NCBI GenBank assembly: GCA_900466575.1
Contig: UBMP01000016.1
Coordinates: 248,001 to 312,000, forward strand
Length of the DNA: 64,000 bases
DNA from: Hyphomicrobiales bacterium
Lineage (GTDB): Bacteria > Pseudomonadota > Alphaproteobacteria > Rhizobiales > Rhizobiaceae
Direction of reading: 5' to 3'
The notes under the pieces are model-generated. The model was given only the letters and a program-made list of their open reading frames with translations. It made no database searches and had not been told where the DNA came from. Shown here piece after piece: positions 44,449 through 53,678 of this stretch (its first letter is position 1; the number at the start of each line of letters is the position of its first letter). The translations under genes were made by a program, and so were the position numbers.

Positions 44449-46739
44449 GACGCGACCGCCGGTGTGATGGGCGCCTCCTGCTGCGCAGCCGGCTGAACCG
44501 GCATTCCGCCCAGCGTCAGGCGCATGGCATTGGCCACCACGATAATCGACGAGGTCGACATGGCAATGGCGGCGACGAGCGGCGACGCATAGCCCAACAG
44601 CGCCAGCGGCACGAAGACGACGTTATAGGCGATCGCCAGCGCGAAATTCTCCAGGATCAGCCGCCCTGCCCGCTTCGAAACCTCGATTGCCAGAGACACG
44701 GCCGACAGGCTTTCATGCAGGAAGACAAAATCCGCGGCCTGGCGGCCCACATCGGACGCCGTTGCCGGTGCCATGGAGACATGTGCGGCGGCGAGTGCGG
44801 GTGCATCATTGATGCCGTCTCCGACCATCAGCACCTTGTGACCATGGGCTGATACCGTCTTGATCTCCTCGACCTTGCCCCTGGGCGTCAGCGCCGAACG
44901 CCAGAAGCCGATGCCGAGCCGCCGTGCGAGCGCAGCAACAACGCCCTCGCGGTCGCCCGAGAGGATCGCCGTCTTGAAGCCTCGGGTCTTGAGCGAGGCC
45001 ATCAGACCTTGGGCATCGCGCCGCATCTGGTCCTCGAACTTGAAGACGGCGACAAGCTTGCCATCGAGCGACAGAACCGTTTCAGGCCCTGCTGCATCAC
45101 TCTCACCTGAACCCTCTGAGACAGCATTCAGGGCAAACGCGCGGTGGCCAAGCCGCCACAGGCCTTCCTGGTCTCCAGCCTCGATGCCCGCACCCGGTAT
45201 TTCCGAAACCAGCGAAAAGCGGGTCACGTCGCCGCCGCCGGCATCGGCCAGCGCTGCCGACAAAGGATGTCGAGAATGCAGCGCCAGCGACGCTGCGGCC
45301 GCGAGGGCCTTGGCCGAGACAGCGCCCTTGTTGACAAGCCGCGGCTTGCCCAGCGTCAGCGTCCCCGTCTTGTCGAAGATGACGGTATCGATCTCGGTCA
45401 GCCTCTCCATGGCGGAACCATCCTTGACCATGATCCCGTCGCGGAAGAGCCGCCCGGCGGCCACGACCTGCACCACCGGCACGGCAAGGCCAAGCGCGCA
45501 GGGACATGTGATGATGAGCACGGCAATGGCAATCGTCAGTGCGTGCTTCCAGTCGCCGCCGAAGACGCCCCAGAACAGGAAGGCGGCGAGCGCCAGAATA
45601 TGAACCGCCGGCGCATAGATTTCGGCAGCCCTGTCGGCAATCCGCCGATAACGCGCCTTACCCCCCTCGGCGGCTTCCATGAGGCTGATGATTTCGGCGA
45701 CAAAGGAATTGCGCGCCGCTGCCATCGCCTGGACGGTAAGTGCACCGGTGAGGTTCAGGCCACCGGCCTGCAGTGCCGAGCCCTTGGCCGCAGCCACCGG
45801 CAGGCTCTCGCCGCTGACGATGGAGAGATCAAGCTCGCTTGCTCCCGACATCACGACACAATCGACCGGCACGCGCTCACCGGCGGCAATCAGCAGCCGG
45901 TCGCCAGGCACGACCTCGTCGATGTTGCGGTATTCGTGGCCACCGTCCGGCGTCAGCACGGTCGCGCCGCGCGGGCTGAGCCGCGCCAGACCGCTGATCG
46001 CCGAACGGGCGCGGTCGCGCATGATGTGATCCAGCGTGCGGCCAATCAGCAGGAAGAAGAGCAGCGACACCGAGGCGTCGAAATAAGCTTCCTTGCCGTG
46101 ATGCATCGTCTCGTAAAGCGACATCGCATAGGAGAGCGAAATCGCCAGCGCGATCGGCACGTCCATGTTCATGCGGCCATGGCGAAGCGCATTGTAAGCA
46201 GAGGTGTAGAACGGCCGGCCGGAATAGATGAGTGTCGGACCGGCAATCGCTGCCGAAATCCAGTGGAACATGTCGCGCGTGGCAGCATCCGCACCCGACC
46301 AGACGGAAACCGAGAGCAGCATGATGTTCATCGCAGCAAAGCCTGCGACTGCCATCGCACGGATGAGCCCGTTGCGGGTGCTGTCCTGTTCTTCTGCGGA
46401 AATCGAAAAGAGATGGGACTCGTAACCGGCTGCCTCGATGGCCTTCGTAATCACCGACGGGTCCGTGCGGCGACCCTCCACTTCTTCCCTCCACACGCAG
46501 GTGACGCGACGTGTCGACAGGTTGACGCGGGCGCGTTGCACTTCCGGTAAAGCCTTCAGCGCCTTTTCCAGCGTCGTGATGCAGGCGCCGCAATGAACGC
46601 CGGGCACGGCCAGATCCGTCTGACGCAAGCCGCCGTCGAGCTGACGGCTCGCAAGCCAGAGCTCGTCGGTCGGCGGCAGGTCGTGGATCGCCTTTTCGGC
46701 GTCCAGCGCCGCTTCGGTCCCTGCAGCACAGCAACTCAT
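44445..46739 (-). CDS. ccoI: Copper-transporting P-type ATPase CcoI (FixI)
   Basis: A 764-residue P1B ATPase that supplies copper to the cbb3 oxidase. An N-terminal metal-binding domain has GVHCGACITTLEKAL. The transmembrane metal site is ITCPCALGLAVP, the dephosphorylation motif SGESLP, the phosphorylation site DKTGTLTLG and the hinge GDGINDAPALAAAH. An extra N-terminal segment includes MSCCAAG, possibly another metal contact. Member of ccoGHIS; it starts after ccoH with a 23-bp gap. Confidence 0.95.
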   Translation of the reverse strand: MSCCAAGTEAALDAEKAIHDLPPTDELWLASRQLDGGLRQTDLAVPGVHCGACITTLEKALKALPEVQRARVNLSTRRVTCVWREEVEGRRTDPSVITKAIEAAGYESHLFSISAEEQDSTRNGLIRAMAVAGFAAMNIMLLSVSVWSGADAATRDMFHWISAAIAGPTLIYSGRPFYTSAYNALRHGRMNMDVPIALAISLSYAMSLYETMHHGKEAYFDASVSLLFFLLIGRTLDHIMRDRARSAISGLARLSPRGATVLTPDGGHEYRNIDEVVPGDRLLIAAGERVPVDCVVMSGASELDLSIVSGESLPVAAAKGSALQAGGLNLTGALTVQAMAAARNSFVAEIISLMEAAEGGKARYRRIADRAAEIYAPAVHILALAAFLFWGVFGGDWKHALTIAIAVLIITCPCALGLAVPVVQVVAAGRLFRDGIMVKDGSAMERLTEIDTVIFDKTGTLTLGKPRLVNKGAVSAKALAAAASLALHSRHPLSAALADAGGGDVTRFSLVSEIPGAGIEAGDQEGLWRLGHRAFALNAVSEGSGESDAAGPETVLSLDGKLVAVFKFEDQMRRDAQGLMASLKTRGFKTAILSGDREGVVAALARRLGIGFWRSALTPRGKVEEIKTVSAHGHKVLMVGDGINDAPALAAAHVSMAPATASDVGRQAADFVFLHESLSAVSLAIEVSKRAGRLILENFALAIAYNVVFVPLALLGYASPLVAAIAMSTSSIIVVANAMRLTLGGMPVQPAAQQEAPITPAVAS

Positions 46740-46762
46740 CGGATTACCCTATCCTTCGACCG

Positions 46763-47260
46763 TCAGCGGTTGGCATAGACATGGACGCGGATTGCCTCAT
46801 GATAGACCACCTCGCCATTGTCGTTCGTCTTCAGATCAACGATCCATTCGCCGGGCAGAACCGGATGATCGGTGGTGAATACCCCGTCGCCCTCGTGCTT
46901 CAGCGTCACCGTGAAATCCTGTAGCGTGCCGACCGGGCGGTGGAAGGATGCGACCACCTCATCAGCCGGAACAGGACCGCGCTGGGGATGCGTCAGGACA
47001 TAGCGGATGCCCTCGTGACTGGCGGTCAGCTCGCCGCGAATGCCGGTCGCGGCCATTTCCCGCATATGTTCAGCCGTCGCGTTGAACTGCTGGCTCGCCT
47101 TGAACGTGTCCTCTGCAACGAGTCCGCTCCACGAATGCCCCGCATACCAGGCCATGGTGAAGTTGACCGAGATGACCACGCCGAAGAAGGCGATCATGAT
47201 GGCCAGGAAGTGCCAGCCGGTGAAGGTAAAGCCGTTGGACTTGTCGGTAGCGGTTGCCAT
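46763..47260 (-). CDS. ccoH: cbb3 oxidase assembly protein CcoH (FixH)
   Basis: A 165-residue FixH-family protein required for assembly of the cbb3 oxidase. One N-terminal membrane helix (HFLAIMIAFFGVVISVNFTMAW) anchors a periplasmic Ig-like domain. The NFTMAWYAGHSWSGLV segment after the helix is conserved in the family. Its ATG overlaps the ccoG stop by one base (TGATG). Order ccoG-ccoH-ccoI-ccoS is the standard fixGHIS arrangement. Confidence 0.92.
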   Translation of the reverse strand: MATATDKSNGFTFTGWHFLAIMIAFFGVVISVNFTMAWYAGHSWSGLVAEDTFKASQQFNATAEHMREMAATGIRGELTASHEGIRYVLTHPQRGPVPADEVVASFHRPVGTLQDFTVTLKHEGDGVFTTDHPVLPGEWIVDLKTNDNGEVVYHEAIRVHVYANR

Positions 47261-48876
47261 CAGTGATGCTCCCTGTTCTTGACGTCGGCCGGTGCGTTGA
47301 AGACGGCCTTGTAGACGTCGTGTTCGTTGCTGGACTTGTCTTCGGCGACGAAGCGGAAATGCTGCTCGTCATCATGCAGTTGATCGCGTGGGACAGTTAC
47401 ATAGACTTTCAGCGTCACGGCCTTGTCGGGATCGGCCGGAACATCGAAGCTACGGCTGTCGGGCTGATCCATGCCGTTGATCTTCATCGTCGCGCCTTCC
47501 AGCCCTTCCAGCGAGAGGCTGATGACGCGCGGCTCGGGGATCATGTTGAGGATGCGCACGGTGAAGCCGTTGCGGATCGAACCGTCCGATTCCAGCACGA
47601 ACTGCGGATTACGGTCATGCAGCACGTTGACCTCCAGCCGGTCGCGCGAGAGCAGCGCGACAAGCAGGCCAACGCCGACCGCCGCCCAGACGCCCATGTA
47701 GAGCAACGTGCGGGCACGGAAGATGATCTTCCAGTTGAAATGCTTCACCTTGTCGTGGAAATGCCCGTCCGCATCGCGCACGATGTTCGGATTGATCGCA
47801 TGCGAACCGTTGCCGGTGGCGAGCGCCATATTGCCATTGTAATCGGCGAGCGTCGCATAGGAGATCAGCCCCTTGTCGCGACCGAGCTTCTCCATCACGC
47901 CATCGCAGGCGTCGATGCAGAGTGCGCAGGTGATGCATTCGAGCTGTTGGCCGTCGCGGATGTCGATGCCCATGGGACAGACGACGACGCAAGCATTGCA
48001 GTCGACGCAGTCACCGGCGACCTTGCCCTCTGCAGCGGCCTTCTTGGTACCGTGGGTCCGAGGCTCACCGCGCCAGTCGTTATAGGTCACCGTCAGCGAA
48101 TTTTCATCGAGCATCGCACCCTGAATACGCGGCCACGGGCACATGTAGGTGCAGACCTGCTCGCGCATCAGCCCGCCGAAAATATACGTCGTGGCGGTCA
48201 GGATGCCGATGGTCATGTAAGCAACGGCCGGAGCCTGGAAGGTCCAGAGGTCGAGCAGCAATTGCGGTGCATCGGCGAAATAGAATATCCAGGCACCACC
48301 GGTCGAGACGCCGATTGCCAGCCAGATCGCATGCTTGGAGACACGCTTCCAGACCTTCTCGAAGCTCCAGGGAGCCTTGTCGAGCTTCATGCGAGCATTA
48401 CGGTCACCCTCGATGAAGCGTTCGACGACGAGAAAGAGGTCCACCCAGACCGTCTGCGGACAGGTGTAGCCGCACCAGGCACGCCCTACGGCGGAGGTGA
48501 TGAGAAACAGCCCGAACCCGGCCATGACAAGCAGGCCGGCGACGAAGAAGAATTCCTGCGGCCAGATTTCGATGAAGAAGAAGTAGAAGCGGCGATGCGC
48601 CAGATCGATCAGGATCGCCTGGTTCGGGGCGAAGGGGCCGCGATCCCAGCGGATCCAGGGACCGAGATAGTAAATCCCGAGTGTCACCAGCATCACGATC
48701 CATTTGAACTGCCGGAAGCGCCCCTCTGCCCGCTTCGGGAAGATCTTCTTGCGCGCTTCATAGAGCGGCTTCCTGATCTTCGCAGAATTGACCGGCTCGG
48801 CATCATGACGAACGACGTCGTCGGATGGAGCGCTGGGAGCCTCCTTCTTGGGCTGGTCGGCAGTATAGATGTTCAT
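47260..48876 (-). CDS. ccoG: cbb3 oxidase accessory protein CcoG (FixG), ferredoxin-like
   Basis: A 538-residue membrane iron-sulfur protein thought to reduce copper for oxidase assembly. It contains several transmembrane helices (about residues 45-230), the GYTCPQTVWVD segment, and two 4Fe-4S motifs: CVDCNACVVVCPMGID and CITCALCIDACDG. The C-terminal part holds an IgG-like domain. First gene of ccoGHIS. A perfect FNR/FixK box is centred about 63 bp upstream of the start. Confidence 0.95.
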   Translation of the reverse strand: MNIYTADQPKKEAPSAPSDDVVRHDAEPVNSAKIRKPLYEARKKIFPKRAEGRFRQFKWIVMLVTLGIYYLGPWIRWDRGPFAPNQAILIDLAHRRFYFFFIEIWPQEFFFVAGLLVMAGFGLFLITSAVGRAWCGYTCPQTVWVDLFLVVERFIEGDRNARMKLDKAPWSFEKVWKRVSKHAIWLAIGVSTGGAWIFYFADAPQLLLDLWTFQAPAVAYMTIGILTATTYIFGGLMREQVCTYMCPWPRIQGAMLDENSLTVTYNDWRGEPRTHGTKKAAAEGKVAGDCVDCNACVVVCPMGIDIRDGQQLECITCALCIDACDGVMEKLGRDKGLISYATLADYNGNMALATGNGSHAINPNIVRDADGHFHDKVKHFNWKIIFRARTLLYMGVWAAVGVGLLVALLSRDRLEVNVLHDRNPQFVLESDGSIRNGFTVRILNMIPEPRVISLSLEGLEGATMKINGMDQPDSRSFDVPADPDKAVTLKVYVTVPRDQLHDDEQHFRFVAEDKSSNEHDVYKAVFNAPADVKNREHH

Positions 48877-48932
48877 CGCTGGAAATCCCGATTCTGATAT
48901 GTGCCTTTTCCCATCGGGGCAGGTTTGGGACC

Positions 48933-48946
48933 TTGACTTAAGTCAA
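48933..48946. promoter_or_regulatory. FNR/FixK box before ccoGHIS
   Basis: TTGACTTAAGTCAA is a perfect palindrome of the TTGAC-N4-GTCAA form bound by FixK/FnrN. Centred about 63 bp before the ccoG ATG, it is well placed for activation under low oxygen. Confidence 0.9.
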
Positions 48947-48978
48947 GCACGGACAATTGGCCGCATAGTCGAGACATG

Positions 48979-49007
48979 AAAAAGCCGCGCCTTTTGAAGG
49001 GCGCGGC
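48979..49007 (-). terminator. Rho-independent terminator of ccoNOQP
   Basis: On the minus strand an 8-bp stem (GCCGCGCC with GGCGCGGC; plus-strand arms 48984-48991 and 49000-49007) is followed by TTTTT (48983-48979). It lies about 70 bp beyond the ccoP stop and just upstream of the ccoG FNR box, so ccoNOQP and ccoGHIS are separate transcripts. Confidence 0.8.
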
Positions 49008-49078
49008 AAGCGGCATGACAAACAGGTTATCATGCTGGAGAGATCGTGCGCCGCCGGGATGACACCGGCGGCGAAATC

Positions 49079-49942
49079 TTACTCGCCACCGCCGAGCGAA
49101 TGGACGAATACGGCGAGTTCCTTGACCGTCGTATCGCCAAGGCGAACCTTCCAGGCCGGCATGACGCCATGCTTGGGCTTGGTGACCTGAGCAATGATGG
49201 CAGCCTCGCCAGAACCCTTGAGCCAGATAGCATCCGACAGGTTCGGCGCGCCGAGGTCACGGTTGCCCTGTGCCTGATCGCCATGGCAGGCGACGCAGTT
49301 ATTGGCGAAGATCTCCTTGCCGGCGGCGGGATTGCCGCTGGTCACCGGCTGCTTGGAAAGATCCGCCACGTAAGCCGCAACGTTCTGGATTTCCTCCGGC
49401 TTGAGCATCTCGCCGAAGACCGGCATTTCAGAGACGCGGGTATCCGGGTCCTGCGGATCGCGGATACCGTGCGAGATCGTGGTATAGATCTGGTCGGCGG
49501 AACCGCCCCACAGCCAGTCGTTGTCGTTGAGGTTCGGATAACCGATCCCGCCCTGCGCGCCAGAGCCGTGGCACGGCGTGCAGTTGACCTTGAAGGCTGC
49601 AGCGCCGGCGGCCGTTGCAAACTCGCTCAAGGACTTGTCCTTGAGGATATCGGCAACCGGCGTAGCGGCGATCTTGTCCACGAAGACCTTCTGGGAGGCG
49701 TTGGCGGCGGTCAGCTCATCCTTGAGAACCGCACGGTTGGTAACGTTCCAGATACCCTTCGTATTGGTTGTGAGCAGCGGCCACGCCGGATAGACGATCG
49801 TGTAGCCGATGGCCCAGAGGATACAGGCGTAGAAGGTCCACACCCACCATCTCGGCAGCGGATTGTTGAGCTCGCGAATGCCGTCCCAGACGTGGCCGGT
49901 GGTCTCGACGCCGCTCAGTTCGTCAACATGTTTGTCTGCCAT
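49079..49942 (-). CDS. ccoP: cbb3 oxidase subunit III, di-haem cytochrome c (CcoP/FixP)
   Basis: A 287-residue membrane-bound di-haem cytochrome c that passes electrons into the cbb3 oxidase. One transmembrane helix (WWVWTFYACILWAIGYTIVY, about 32-51) is followed by two haem c sites, CTPCH (121-125) and CVACH (216-220), each with a downstream Met-containing axial region (VSEMPVFGEM and KHGVMPAW). Length and order fit CcoP. It is the last gene of ccoNOQP, followed by a terminator. Confidence 0.96.
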   Translation of the reverse strand: MADKHVDELSGVETTGHVWDGIRELNNPLPRWWVWTFYACILWAIGYTIVYPAWPLLTTNTKGIWNVTNRAVLKDELTAANASQKVFVDKIAATPVADILKDKSLSEFATAAGAAAFKVNCTPCHGSGAQGGIGYPNLNDNDWLWGGSADQIYTTISHGIRDPQDPDTRVSEMPVFGEMLKPEEIQNVAAYVADLSKQPVTSGNPAAGKEIFANNCVACHGDQAQGNRDLGAPNLSDAIWLKGSGEAAIIAQVTKPKHGVMPAWKVRLGDTTVKELAVFVHSLGGGE

Positions 49943-49945
49943 TTT

Positions 49946-50098
49946 TCAATCCTCCTTGAGAGGTATGGATGCGGCCTCGTCGGCCATCTTTTTCGAACCG
50001 GGCCGGAGCGCGAAGAAAATCGCGCCCACGAAGAAGAGGGTGAAGCCCAGGAGCCCCCAGCTGTCGGCGAATTGCCGCATCATGGTGTAGGTTTCCAT
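49946..50098 (-). CDS. ccoQ: cbb3 oxidase small subunit CcoQ (FixQ)
   Basis: A 50-residue single-helix protein that stabilises the cbb3 complex. It reads METYTMMRQFADSWGLLGFT with the membrane segment continuing through FFVGAIFFALRP, then a short charged tail GSKKMADEAASIPLKED. A GGAGGGAG site precedes the ATG. It lies between ccoO and ccoP, the invariable position, with a 3-bp gap to ccoP. Confidence 0.93.
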   Translation of the reverse strand: METYTMMRQFADSWGLLGFTLFFVGAIFFALRPGSKKMADEAASIPLKED

Positions 50099-50110
50099 GG
50101 TTCTCCCTCC

Positions 50111-50842
50111 TCACCGGTAGCCGGATGCGTCGTCATAGGTCGAGAAATCGACCAGCGTGCCGAGCATCTGGAGATAGGCAACCAGCGCATCCATTTCGGT
50201 GACCTTCGTCGGATCCCCGTCGAAGTCGCCGACCTTGGCCTTCGGATAGCGCTTGACGAGATCGGCCGTATCCGCATTCGGATCAGCCTGCGCCATCAGA
50301 TCCGCATCCGCCTTGGCGATGTCGTCATCCGTATAAGGGACGCCGACGATGCGGTTGGTCTTCAGGTGACCCGCCACGTTCTCGAACTTGAGAGGTGTGT
50401 TCTTGAGGAACGCGTAGGTCGGCATGACCGATTCCGGAACGACAGAGCGTGGATCGGTCAGGTGCTGGACGTGCCACTCGTTCGAGTAGCGGCCGCCGAC
50501 ACGGGCCAGATCCGGACCCGTGCGCTTGGAACCCCACTGGAACGGATGGTCGTACATCGATTCCGCAGCCAGCGAGTAGTGACCGTAGCGCTCCACTTCA
50601 TCGCGGAACGGACGGATCATCTGGCTGTGGCAGAGGTAACAGCCTTCGCGGATATAGATGTCACGACCGGCCAGTTCGAGCGGGGTGTAGGGGCGCATCC
50701 CCTCCACCTTTTCAATCGTGTTCTGCAGGTAGAAGAGCGGCGCGATTTCAACGATGCCGCCGATGGTGACGACAAGCAGCGAGCCTACCAGGAGGAGCGA
50801 CGCGTTCTTCTCGAGCAATTCGTGTTTTGCAAGAATGGACAT
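50111..50842 (-). CDS. ccoO: cbb3 oxidase subunit II, mono-haem cytochrome c (CcoO/FixO)
   Basis: A 243-residue membrane-anchored cytochrome c. The N-terminal helix is [22 protein letters not shown]; the haem site is [14 protein letters not shown] with CxxCH at 68-72. The [22 protein letters not shown] segment and a later Met ([14 protein letters not shown]) complete the fold. It receives electrons from CcoP and feeds CcoN. Its start is 12 bp after the ccoN stop. Confidence 0.96.
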   Translation of the reverse strand: MSILAKHELLEKNASLLLVGSLLVVTIGGIVEIAPLFYLQNTIEKVEGMRPYTPLELAGRDIYIREGCYLCHSQMIRPFRDEVERYGHYSLAAESMYDHPFQWGSKRTGPDLARVGGRYSNEWHVQHLTDPRSVVPESVMPTYAFLKNTPLKFENVAGHLKTNRIVGVPYTDDDIAKADADLMAQADPNADTADLVKRYPKAKVGDFDGDPTKVTEMDALVAYLQMLGTLVDFSTYDDASGYR

Positions 50843-50854
50843 GTTTGCCTCTCC

Positions 50855-52477
50855 TTATTCTGCCGGCTGAAGCTGCGGGACAGCGCCACCGATCGGGGCT
50901 TCGTCGCGCTGGTGGCCAAGGATGGTCATCGTGACGTTGAAGGCCATGATGATGCCGCCCAGCAGGTACATTCCGCCACCGACTGCACGCAGGACGTAGT
51001 AGGGGAACATGGCCCGGACCGATTCCGCGAACGAGTAGACGAGGAAGCCCTGGTCATCATATTCGCGCCACATCAGACCCTGCTGGATACCGGCAACCCA
51101 CATGACGGCGGCGTAGACGACGATGCCAAGGGTTGCGAGCCAGAAGTGCCAGTTGACGAGACGCAGCGAGTACAGGCGTTCCCTGCCCCACAGCTTCGGA
51201 GCGAGGTAGTAGACCGCGCCGAAGGTGATCATGCCGACCCAGCCGAGTGCGCCCGAGTGAACGTGACCGATGGTCCAGTCCGTATAGTGGCTGAGCGAGT
51301 TGACCGTCTTGATCGACATCATCGGACCTTCGAAGGTCGACATGCCGTAGAAGGCAATCGCCATGACCATCATGCGGATGATCGGATCGGTGCGGATCTT
51401 GTCCCATGCGCCAGACAGCGTCATCAGGCCGTTGATCATGCCGCCCCACGAGGGCATCCAGAGCATGATGGAGAAGACCATGCCGAGCGTCTGCGCCCAG
51501 TCCGGCAGAGCCGTGTAGTGCAGATGGTGCGGGCCGGCCCAGATGTAGAGGAAGATCAGCGCCCAGAAGTGGATGATCGACAGACGGTAGGAATAGACCG
51601 GACGGTTGGCCTGCTTGGGAACGAAGTAATACATCATGCCCAGGAAGCCGGCCGTCAGGAAGAAGCCCACGGCGTTATGGCCATACCACCACTGCGTCAG
51701 CGCATCCTGCACACCCGAGAAGGTCGAGTAGCTCTTCGAGCCGAGGAACGAGACCGGCACAGCCGCATTGTTGACCAGATGCAGCATGGCGATGGTGACG
51801 ATGAAGGACAGGTAGAACCAGTTCGCCACATAAATGTGGGTTTCCTTGCGCGTCATGATCGTGCCGAGGAAGGTCAACAGGTAGGCGACCCAGACGACGG
51901 TCAGCCATATGTCGACATACCATTCCGGCTCGGCATACTCGCGCCCCTGCGTGATGCCCAGCAGATAACCGGTTGCCGCCATGACGATGAACAGCTGATA
52001 GCCCCAGAAGACGAACCATGCGAGATCTCCGCCGAAGAGGCGAACGCGCGAGGTGCGCTGCACCACATAGAACGACGTCATGATCAACGCGTTGCCACCG
52101 AAGGCGAAGATAACGGCGGACGTATGCAGCGGACGCATGCGACCGAAGTTGAACCACGGCTCGATGTTCAGATGGGGGAAAGCAAGCTGCAGCGCGATGA
52201 CAACGCCGACCAGAAACCCGACAACGCCCCAGAAGACTGTGGCGATCAACCCGTAGCGGACGACTTCATCGAAATATTCGGACTTGCGCTGCTCGGCGGA
52301 AACCGTCGACACCGGCGCGAAGGACACGCGACGGATCATCGCCACGCTGAAAATGAGAAGGACAGCGAACAGGACCCACATATGGGCCTTGAACAGGCTG
52401 TCCTGGGCAAAGGCTGCCCCTAGCAAGGCGAGAAAGGCGAAAAGCCCAACCCCCACCGTTTGTGAAATTTTCGTCAT
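50855..52477 (-). CDS. ccoN: cbb3 oxidase catalytic subunit I (CcoN/FixN)
   Basis: A 540-residue haem-copper oxidase catalytic subunit with about 12 transmembrane helices. It reduces O2 to water with high affinity and pumps protons. Recognisable blocks are [19 protein letters not shown] (a haem b ligand), [17 protein letters not shown] with its copper-ligand His, [17 protein letters not shown] with the His-His pair, and [17 protein letters not shown] (haem ligands). The start at 52477 gives the family length; the frame extends 35 codons further without conserved sequence. It is the first gene of ccoNOQP, with an FNR box about 113 bp upstream. Confidence 0.97.
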   Translation of the reverse strand: MTKISQTVGVGLFAFLALLGAAFAQDSLFKAHMWVLFAVLLIFSVAMIRRVSFAPVSTVSAEQRKSEYFDEVVRYGLIATVFWGVVGFLVGVVIALQLAFPHLNIEPWFNFGRMRPLHTSAVIFAFGGNALIMTSFYVVQRTSRVRLFGGDLAWFVFWGYQLFIVMAATGYLLGITQGREYAEPEWYVDIWLTVVWVAYLLTFLGTIMTRKETHIYVANWFYLSFIVTIAMLHLVNNAAVPVSFLGSKSYSTFSGVQDALTQWWYGHNAVGFFLTAGFLGMMYYFVPKQANRPVYSYRLSIIHFWALIFLYIWAGPHHLHYTALPDWAQTLGMVFSIMLWMPSWGGMINGLMTLSGAWDKIRTDPIIRMMVMAIAFYGMSTFEGPMMSIKTVNSLSHYTDWTIGHVHSGALGWVGMITFGAVYYLAPKLWGRERLYSLRLVNWHFWLATLGIVVYAAVMWVAGIQQGLMWREYDDQGFLVYSFAESVRAMFPYYVLRAVGGGMYLLGGIIMAFNVTMTILGHQRDEAPIGGAVPQLQPAE

Positions 52478-52583
52478 TGTTGGTATCCCCCAACGATTGC
52501 TGATCATGCGGCAAGCAGGATCGGAATCGTCGTCCGACCGTCTTGCGGCTGGTGCAGCAATCGCATTTGGGGGGGAGCCCATC

Positions 52584-52597
52584 CTTGATATAGATCA
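52584..52597. promoter_or_regulatory. FNR/FixK box between ccoN and the hemerythrin gene
   Basis: TTGATATAGATCAA is a perfect TTGAT-N4-ATCAA box. It is centred about 113 bp before the ccoN start and 83 bp before the divergent hemerythrin start, so it could serve both promoters. Confidence 0.92.
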
Positions 52598-52673
52598 ATG
52601 CAAATACATGCCTTCCACGCGACAAAAAGGCCCTACGCTGGGGTTCCATACCCTGCAGTCAGACAGGTGAAGA

Positions 52674-53174
52674 ATGAAGACGCTGGACACGCATGACCGG
52701 GAGGAATTCGAGAAGCGCTACCGCCCGCCGCAAGGCGTGAGCGCTGTCGAGTGGCTGAGGAAGATTCATGGCGAGCAGCTTGAGCTTTGTCGCGAACTCG
52801 AAGAGATCGCCGACAGCCTTCCTGCCGAGGTCAACCGTCAGAAATGCATCTACGCCGCCAAGGCAATCGGTCCGCTCACCATGGGCGCACACCGATTCGA
52901 AGAGGATGTGCTCTTCCCCTGGGTCGAGCAGACTGTCACCGGGCATCCGGAGCTTGCCGCGACGCTGGAGCGGCTGAGGTTCGAGCATTTCGAGGACGAA
53001 TGCTTCATCGAGGAGCTGATCGACGCCCTGCTCCGGCTTGGTGCAGGAGACCCCTCGTTAAATGCTGAAACCATCGGCTACATGCTGCGGGGTTATTTCG
53101 TCAGCATGCGCCGGCACATCGCCTTCGAGCAGGATCATCTGCTGGCGATGGTCAGTGAGCGCAAGGCGGCTTGA
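52674..53174 (+). CDS. Hemerythrin-like (HHE) domain protein
   Basis: A 166-residue helical protein with the His and Glu pattern of a non-haem di-iron hemerythrin domain: IHGEQLELCRELEEIAD, GAHRFEEDVLFPWVEQ, RFEHFEDECFIEEL and RRHIAFEQDHLLAMV. Such proteins bind O2 or NO or act in iron and redox sensing; the activity here is not known. It is divergent from ccoN and shares the intervening FNR/FixK box, so low-oxygen induction is likely. Confidence 0.8.
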   Translation: MKTLDTHDREEFEKRYRPPQGVSAVEWLRKIHGEQLELCRELEEIADSLPAEVNRQKCIYAAKAIGPLTMGAHRFEEDVLFPWVEQTVTGHPELAATLERLRFEHFEDECFIEELIDALLRLGAGDPSLNAETIGYMLRGYFVSMRRHIAFEQDHLLAMVSERKAA

Positions 53175-53251
53175 AGGGGAATGAACGGATACTGACAAAT
53201 CCTGTCAGGAGATGCTCCTAAGAACGAGTTCCCATTCCGACGGAGCCTACA

Positions 53252-53668
53252 ATGACATCAACAACTTGCCAATGCCGTTGCGGCGCAGTTTCCCTTGTCC
53301 TCACCGGCGCACCGGTCGCGCAGCTTTACTGCCATTGCGACGACTGCCAGAACGCGCATCGCGCGGCTTACGCGCCTGCAGCCATATTTCCGAAAGAACA
53401 GGTCCAAGTCTCCCGCGGTGAGCTGACGCCCCTCGTCATTCGCTCGACCAAACGCATGGTCTGCAGTCAGTGCGGCACCTATCTCTTTTCGGAGCTTGAG
53501 CGTGTCGGCATGCGCAGTGTGAGCGCTTATCTACTGCCCAAAGGCACTTTCAGGCCGCAGTTTCATGTCCAGTGCGACGAGGCCCTGTTGCCTGTTCTCG
53601 ACGACCTTCCGCATTACAGACGCTTCCCGGCAAACTTCGGCGGCGCGGAAGAATTCGTCGACTGGTGA
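53252..53668 (+). CDS. GFA-family zinc protein
   Basis: A 138-residue member of the GFA (glutathione-dependent formaldehyde-activating enzyme-like) family. It has the Cys pattern CQCRCGAVSL, YCHCDDCQNAH and CSQCGTYLF, which binds two zinc ions. Most such proteins are of unknown function; the original enzyme aids formaldehyde-glutathione adduct formation, but this cannot be assumed. It converges on glsA with a gap of 10 bp. Confidence 0.85.
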   Translation: MTSTTCQCRCGAVSLVLTGAPVAQLYCHCDDCQNAHRAAYAPAAIFPKEQVQVSRGELTPLVIRSTKRMVCSQCGTYLFSELERVGMRSVSAYLLPKGTFRPQFHVQCDEALLPVLDDLPHYRRFPANFGGAEEFVDW

Positions 53669-53678
53669 AGCATCACCC

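Noticed and set aside
47254-48897. Long plus-strand open frame opposite ccoG
   Set aside because: Antisense of ccoG; composition of a shadow frame and no ribosome site.
49046-52423. Very long plus-strand open frame (over 1100 codons) opposite the cco genes
   Set aside because: It is antisense to the clearly conserved ccoNOQP genes, has no family signatures and is rich in Arg/His/Asp, as expected from the GC-rich codon pattern of the other strand.
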